From positions 1 through 19,582 of the forward strand of contig JAVBUZ010000106.1 of NCBI GenBank assembly GCA_031554725.1: a stretch of DNA of 19,582 bases, given 5' to 3'. Below the pieces are notes generated by a model, which saw only the letters and a list, made by a program, of their open reading frames with translations, was not told the origin of the DNA and ran no database searches. Shown here one piece after another: positions 15,318-19,582 of this stretch. The position numbers and the translations under genes were made by a program. The stretch's first letter is position 1. Each line of letters opens with the position of its first letter. The stretch comes from JAVBUZ01 sp031554725 (GTDB taxonomy: Bacteria; Bacillota; Clostridia; Lachnospirales; Lachnospiraceae).

Positions 15318-16649
15318 ATGGATCTTTTTGAATATATGAGAAGTACAAACATGGAGAAGGAGTCGCCCCTTGCAGCAAGGATGCGTCCAGCGACGCTTGA
15401 AGAGGTGGTGGGGCAGCAGCACATTATCGGAAAAGATAAGCTTCTTTATCGTGCCATTAAAGCAGATAAGATTAGCTCTATTATTTTTTATGGCCCCCCC
15501 GGGACTGGTAAAACAACCCTGGCAAAGGTGATTGCCAATACTACTAGTGCAGAGTTTATGCAGATTAATGCCACCGTGGCTGGGAAAAAGGATATGGAAG
15601 CGGTGATTGAAAAGGCAAAGGATATCCAAGGAATGTATGGCAAGAAAACCATACTATTCATTGATGAAATCCATCGCTTCAATAAAAGTCAGCAGGACTA
15701 CTTATTACCTTTTGTGGAAGATGGCACTATTATATTAATTGGCGCGACTACAGAAAATCCTTATTTTGAGGTAAATGGGGCGCTTATTTCCCGCTCGGTT
15801 ATTTTTGAATTAAAGCCGATAGAACGAGAAGACATTAAGACGCTGCTAAAAAAGGCTGTATACGATACAGATAAAGGCATGGGCGCTTACAATGCAGAAA
15901 TTGATGAGGATGCCTTAGAATTTTTAGCGGATTTATCCGGCGGAGATGCAAGACATGCTTTAAACGCCATCGAACTTGGTATTATGACAACAGAGCGTTC
16001 AGAGGATGGGAAAATAAGAGTTACTTTGGCGGTAGCAGAGGAATGCATTCAAAAGAGAGTGATGCGTTACGATAAAAACGGAGATAGTCATTATGATACT
16101 ATTTCTGCTTTTATTAAAAGTATGCGAGGCTCAGATCCAGATGCGGCAGTTTATTATTTGGCGCGTATGCTGTATGCCGGAGAAAGCGTTACCTTTATTG
16201 CTAGGAGAATTATGATTTGTGCAGCGGAGGATGTAGGAAATGCAGACCCAATGGCACTTGTTGTTGCAACAAATGCATCCATGGCAGTGGAAAGAATCGG
16301 TATGCCTGAAGCACAAATTATTTTATCACAAGCTGTTTTATATGTAGCCAGCGCACCAAAAAGTAATGCGGCTACGAATGCTATTTTTGATGCCAGTGGA
16401 GTTGTTCATGAGACGGGAAACCTGCCAATACCAGCACATCTTCAGGATGCTCATTATAAGGGGGCGGCAAAGTTAGGCCATGGAATTGGATATAAGTATG
16501 CTCATAGTTATCCGAATAACTACGTGGAGCAACAATACCTGCCTTACGAGTTAAACGGAAAAGAGTTTTACAAGCCATCAGGAAATGGCTATGAAATAAA
16601 AATCAAAGAGCATATTAATAGAATAAAAAGAGAAGCAAAATCAGAATAA
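15318..16649 (+). CDS. rarA: Replication-associated recombination protein A (RarA/MgsA AAA+ ATPase)
   Basis: A 443-residue AAA+ protein related to clamp loaders and eukaryotic WRNIP1, acting at stalled replication forks. It starts with the family's SPLAARMRPATLEEVVGQ segment. Walker A is GPPGTGKT (59-66), Walker B ILFIDE (112-117) followed by IHRFNKSQQD, and sensor 1 GATTEN (142-147). The C-terminal tetramerisation region contains the family's SAFIKSMRGSDPDAAVYYLARML and KYAHSYPNNYVEQQYLP-type segments. GAGGA (15302-15306) lies 11 bases before the ATG, somewhat far. Its last 9 bases overlap the end of the convergent DUF4364 gene and no bidirectional terminator is visible there. Confidence 0.96.
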   Translation: MDLFEYMRSTNMEKESPLAARMRPATLEEVVGQQHIIGKDKLLYRAIKADKISSIIFYGPPGTGKTTLAKVIANTTSAEFMQINATVAGKKDMEAVIEKAKDIQGMYGKKTILFIDEIHRFNKSQQDYLLPFVEDGTIILIGATTENPYFEVNGALISRSVIFELKPIEREDIKTLLKKAVYDTDKGMGAYNAEIDEDALEFLADLSGGDARHALNAIELGIMTTERSEDGKIRVTLAVAEECIQKRVMRYDKNGDSHYDTISAFIKSMRGSDPDAAVYYLARMLYAGESVTFIARRIMICAAEDVGNADPMALVVATNASMAVERIGMPEAQIILSQAVLYVASAPKSNAATNAIFDASGVVHETGNLPIPAHLQDAHYKGAAKLGHGIGYKYAHSYPNNYVEQQYLPYELNGKEFYKPSGNGYEIKIKEHINRIKREAKSE

Positions 16650-17156
16650 TTTTTCGACTAAGTATTTATATATTTCTTGATTATTTCGTTGCCAATTATC
16701 GCAGATAGATGCAGCAACCTCTTCTACTGGTACGGACAGGGTAATATCCACAAGGGTGATGCCTCTGTCCTTGGCAACTAGGTGGGCCTCAAATTCTCCG
16801 CTGGTAGATTTGTAATAATCACCCATCACAGAAACTTCGTTTCGGAGTGAAAATTCGTGTTCTACAAAGTAATTATCAATATCTTTTTTTATGGCATCAT
16901 TTATTCTGTTTTCAAAAAAGGTTAGGGTTTCTTTGCCCTCTTTTGTAATGGCTAGGTGAGTACGATTGCGGATAGATTGTGCAGCAATGAGATTGGCATC
17001 GATTAGTTCGGAAATAACCTGCTGTAAGGTTAAAAAGTTTGTATAATCTTTTTCTAGCACAAAATCGCCCACCTGTGATTTGGTGAGGGGAAAACTTACA
17101 CGGTTTAACATGTAAAGTATTATTAACTTATAAAGTGTCAGTGGATCTTGAATCAT
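16641..17156 (-). CDS. DUF4364 family protein (winged-helix-like)
   Basis: A 171-residue protein matching the DUF4364 pattern, common in Clostridia. The N-terminal part (LYKLIILYMLNRVSFPLTKSQV...) looks like a winged helix-turn-helix, with TKEGKETL near residues 71-78 as the wing. The C-terminal half is a mixed alpha/beta region ending in a helix with conserved tryptophan (IYDNW-like, here SICDNWQRNN). A transcriptional regulator role is plausible but not established. GGAGG six bases before ATG 17156 is strong. The start lies inside the end of the radical SAM gene (29-base overlap), so it is the last gene of the malic enzyme operon. Confidence 0.82.
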   Translation of the reverse strand: MIQDPLTLYKLIILYMLNRVSFPLTKSQVGDFVLEKDYTNFLTLQQVISELIDANLIAAQSIRNRTHLAITKEGKETLTFFENRINDAIKKDIDNYFVEHEFSLRNEVSVMGDYYKSTSGEFEAHLVAKDRGITLVDITLSVPVEEVAASICDNWQRNNQEIYKYLVEKLF

Positions 17157-18141
17157 TTGAATCCTCCATTTTGCACACCAATCTGCCTTGATAAGCTTTT
17201 CTAAGCTTCATAGCTTTCGTAAGTGTGTTTAAAACATTTCTTTTATTTAAGCTCCAAAGTGGGGCAAGTAGCAAATCTTTAGGGCCATCGCCAGTAACTC
17301 TATGAAGAATGATGTCTGGTAATAGTCGTTCGATACATTCAATCAGAATATCGATATATTCCTCTAAGGTCAAAATATGTAATACGGTAGAACTCATCGA
17401 AGAGAGATAATCGCCACAAATCGGGGTGGGTTCTGTAAAACCAAAATCGAAAGCAAGAGAAGTTGCTTTTAGCACATGTAGCAATTGAAGCTTTATACCA
17501 AAGGGGTGAAACCTGTTCACAAAATCAATGGTTTCAAACATCATTTCAGGTGTTTCGCCAGGTAAGCCCAGGATGGCATGTACAATAACAGGAATGGAAA
17601 GGGCAGATAGGTTTTTCATGGCCTCAGCAAAGGCTTCGTTAGGATATCCGCGGCGAATATAGGCAGCTGTAGCCTCATGGCAAGTCTGTAAACCTAGTTC
17701 TATCCATATAAATTTAGTGGGATAGTTTTCCTTTACCTTTTTTAAGAGCGTAAGAACATCATCACCTAAGCAATCAGGCCTGGTAGCGATGGAAATGCCA
17801 ATAATGCTAGGGTGTTCAAGAGCCTCAGTATAGATTTGCTCAAGATAGGAAATTTCACCATAGGTATTTGTGTACGCTTGAAAATAAGCAATAAAAAGCT
17901 TGCCCACCTTTTTAATTTTAAACTGTGCTAGCCCAGCTTCTATTTGGGCATTAATAGAGCCAATTGTACGAGAAATAGCAAAATCACCACTCCCCCCAGC
18001 ACTGCAAAAAGTACAGCCTGAGGTACCCAGAGTTCCATCTCGATTTGGACAGGATAAGCCGGCGTTAGTGGCAATCTTATAACATTTTTCGCCAAAGGTG
18101 TTTTTTAAATAAGTATCTAAAGAATAATATGGTGTTTGCAT
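17128..18141 (-). CDS. Radical SAM protein, TIGR01212 (YhcC-like) family
   Basis: A 337-residue radical SAM enzyme. The cluster-binding cysteines are in CPNRDGTLGTSGCTFC: C31-x11-C43-x2-C46, the TIGR01212 variant of the usual Cx3Cx2C, followed by SAGGSGDF. SIATRPDC and IELGLQT follow, as expected for the barrel strands, and FHPFGIKLQLLHVLK lies further on. The reaction is not established for this family. ATG 18141-18139 shares one base with the malic enzyme stop (TAATG), and no ribosome-binding site is visible, so translation probably depends on ribosomes finishing the malic enzyme. Family call is firm and function unknown. Confidence 0.9.
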   Translation of the reverse strand: MQTPYYSLDTYLKNTFGEKCYKIATNAGLSCPNRDGTLGTSGCTFCSAGGSGDFAISRTIGSINAQIEAGLAQFKIKKVGKLFIAYFQAYTNTYGEISYLEQIYTEALEHPSIIGISIATRPDCLGDDVLTLLKKVKENYPTKFIWIELGLQTCHEATAAYIRRGYPNEAFAEAMKNLSALSIPVIVHAILGLPGETPEMMFETIDFVNRFHPFGIKLQLLHVLKATSLAFDFGFTEPTPICGDYLSSMSSTVLHILTLEEYIDILIECIERLLPDIILHRVTGDGPKDLLLAPLWSLNKRNVLNTLTKAMKLRKAYQGRLVCKMEDSNDSRSTDTL

Positions 18142-19292
18142 TATTTTATATGTGATTTTACGGCATTGGCAACAACAAGGGCAACTTCTGGATTGAAAGC
18201 TTCAGGCATAATGTTGTCTTCATTTAACTCAGCTTCCGGAACTAGCCCAGCAATAGCAATAGCAGCAGCAAGCTTCATTTCGTCAGTAATTTGTTTGGCA
18301 CGTCCTTCAAGGGCACCCTTAAAGATTCCCGGGAAAGCAACTACGTTATTTACCTGATTTGGGAAATCAGAGCGACCAGTACCAACGACCTTAGCGCCAG
18401 CAGCCTTAGCGACATCTGGCATAATTTCTGGAACGGGATTAGCCATGGCAAATAAAATCGCATCCTTATTCATGCTAGAAACCATTTCGGCAGTTACTAT
18501 ATTTGGTGCGGAAACACCAACAAAAATATCTGACCCCTTTATTGCATCAGCAAGTGTACCAGTTTGATTATCTAGGTTTGTAACTTCGGTCATTCTTTGC
18601 TGCATGTAATTTAGACCAGCGGTATCTTTAGAAACAATACCAATCTTGTCGCACATGGTAATGTGAGGGAAACCATAGGTTAAGAGTAGCTTTGTGATAG
18701 CTACACCGGCACTTCCTGCACCATTTACAACAATTTTGCAGTCTTCCTTTTTCTTCCCAACTACCTTTAGTGCATTGATAATACCAGCTAAAACAACGAT
18801 AGCAGTTCCGTGCTGGTCATCATGAAATACGGGAATGTCTAGGGTTTCTTTAAGGCGTTCCTCTATTTCAAAGCAACGAGGTGCGCTGATGTCTTCTAGA
18901 TTAATACCACCAAAGGCAGGGGCTAGGTAGGTAATTGTTTTGATAAGCTCTTCTGTGTCCTGAGTATCTAAGCAGAGAGGAATGGCATTTACACCGCCAA
19001 ATTCCTTAAAGAGAACAGCTTTACCTTCCATAACAGGCATGCCAGCATATGGACCGATGTTTCCTAAACCTAAAACAGCACTTCCGTCGGAAATTACGGC
19101 TACGGTATTGGCTTTCATGGTATATTTATATGCTGCCTCTTGATCCGCGGCAATTACCTTGCAAGGTTCAGCAACACCAGGAGTGTAAGCTAAGGATAAA
19201 TCTTCGCGAGATTTGACAGGCGTTTTTGATACGATTTCTAATTTTCCATTCCACTGCTCGTGGAGTAATAATGCTCTTTCATTTGTTGTCAT
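18141..19292 (-). CDS. Malic enzyme (malate dehydrogenase, oxaloacetate-decarboxylating)
   Basis: A 383-residue short-form bacterial malic enzyme that converts malate to pyruvate and CO2 while reducing NAD(P)+. Y36 lies in LAYTPGVAEPC and the catalytic lysine K91 in VMEGKAVLF. Metal ligands E133 and D134 are in LEDISAPRCFEIE and D159 in FHDDQHGTA. The Rossmann loop is GAGSAG (191-196). It lacks the phosphotransacetylase-like domain of MaeB-type enzymes. Cofactor preference cannot be read with confidence. The ATG is preceded by GAGGATC eight bases away. It is the first gene of an operon with the radical SAM and DUF4364 genes. Confidence 0.95.
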   Translation of the reverse strand: MTTNERALLLHEQWNGKLEIVSKTPVKSREDLSLAYTPGVAEPCKVIAADQEAAYKYTMKANTVAVISDGSAVLGLGNIGPYAGMPVMEGKAVLFKEFGGVNAIPLCLDTQDTEELIKTITYLAPAFGGINLEDISAPRCFEIEERLKETLDIPVFHDDQHGTAIVVLAGIINALKVVGKKKEDCKIVVNGAGSAGVAITKLLLTYGFPHITMCDKIGIVSKDTAGLNYMQQRMTEVTNLDNQTGTLADAIKGSDIFVGVSAPNIVTAEMVSSMNKDAILFAMANPVPEIMPDVAKAAGAKVVGTGRSDFPNQVNNVVAFPGIFKGALEGRAKQITDEMKLAAAIAIAGLVPEAELNEDNIMPEAFNPEVALVVANAVKSHIK

Positions 19293-19357
19293 GTTGGATC
19301 CTCATTTCTATGGATAAATTTGCTATATATTTACATTAAGAACAATGGCTAACTTAA

Positions 19358-19386
19358 ATAATAGCGAATTTAGTTTCTAACTGCAA
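19358..19386 (-). promoter_or_regulatory. Promoter of the malic enzyme operon
   Basis: On the minus strand TTGCAG (19386-19381), a 17-base spacer, then TATTAT (19363-19358): 4 of 6 and 5 of 6 matches at ideal spacing, about 65 bases before the start codon. No obvious operator or riboswitch-like structure lies in the short leader. Confidence 0.6.
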
Positions 19387-19407
19387 GAGACATTTTAGAA
19401 AAAAAAC

Positions 19408-19582
19408 TTCCTATTTTAAATAAATCGTTATATAATGTGTTTGGAACAATTCATAAATTCAAAATTTCAACAGGTGTCTTGTGAACTCCCCAGATAGAAA
19501 TAATCGAATATAGTATGTTATGTTTTTAGAAGTTAAGCACTTTGAAGGTTTTTAGGTTATCTTTACAGTGCATATAGGAGGT
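19408..19582 (+). promoter_or_regulatory. Promoter, 5' leader and RBS of a downstream plus-strand gene outside the window
   Basis: TATAAT (19431-19436) with TTCCTA (19408-19413) 17 bases upstream forms a candidate promoter divergent from the malic enzyme promoter. AGGAGGT (19576-19582) at the right edge is a near-perfect ribosome-binding site, implying a start codon just outside. The roughly 140 bases between hold no ORF that I can support. The only structure noticed is a weak GCACT/AGTGC pairing close to the ribosome-binding site. Confidence 0.5.

Noticed and set aside
19437..19575. A small ORF or riboswitch in the right-edge leader
   Set aside because: No ORF with a ribosome-binding site and only a 5-bp weak pairing; the window ends before the gene it would control.

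Overview
The window reads as chromosomal DNA of a low-GC Gram-positive anaerobe, most likely a member of class Clostridia and probably Lachnospiraceae-like. The support is A+T-rich coding sequence with strong AGGAGG-type ribosome-binding sites, the small clostridial families DUF4250 and DUF4364, a corrinoid-activator-like DUF4445 protein, a sodium:alanine symporter and a short malic enzyme. This placement is inference from gene content; no rRNA or marker gene is present. I see no tRNA, rRNA, CRISPR array, insertion sequence or prophage gene.

Region 1 (1-4250): the tail of a plus-strand protein that looks like the end of a carbohydrate-binding module, a minus-strand AGCS sodium:amino-acid symporter, and a divergent clpB disaggregase.

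Region 2 (4208-9625): a tightly packed plus-strand run whose genes touch or overlap: membrane acyltransferase, DUF4250 protein, RACo-like ASKHA ATPase with a CxxCxxCxxC motif, a leaderless Fn3-GH28 pectin-type hydrolase, and an undecaprenyl-phosphate sugar phosphotransferase that would start synthesis of a surface polysaccharide.

Region 3 (9626-13598): a consensus promoter, a leader of about 250 nt holding an 11-codon ORF and a perfect intrinsic terminator just before the ribosome-binding site, then two translationally coupled ABC exporter half-transporters. This looks like an attenuation-controlled exporter, and it is the most unusual part of the window.

Region 4 (13712-15300): a membrane-anchored NodB-type polysaccharide deacetylase, then a two-gene MNT/HEPN toxin-antitoxin-type module with an inverted repeat over its promoter and a hairpin after it.

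Region 5 (15318-19582): rarA on the plus strand meets a minus-strand operon (malic enzyme, TIGR01212-type radical SAM protein, DUF4364 winged-helix protein) tail to tail. The far right holds the divergent malic enzyme promoter and the 5' leader and ribosome-binding site of a plus-strand gene that starts just outside the window.
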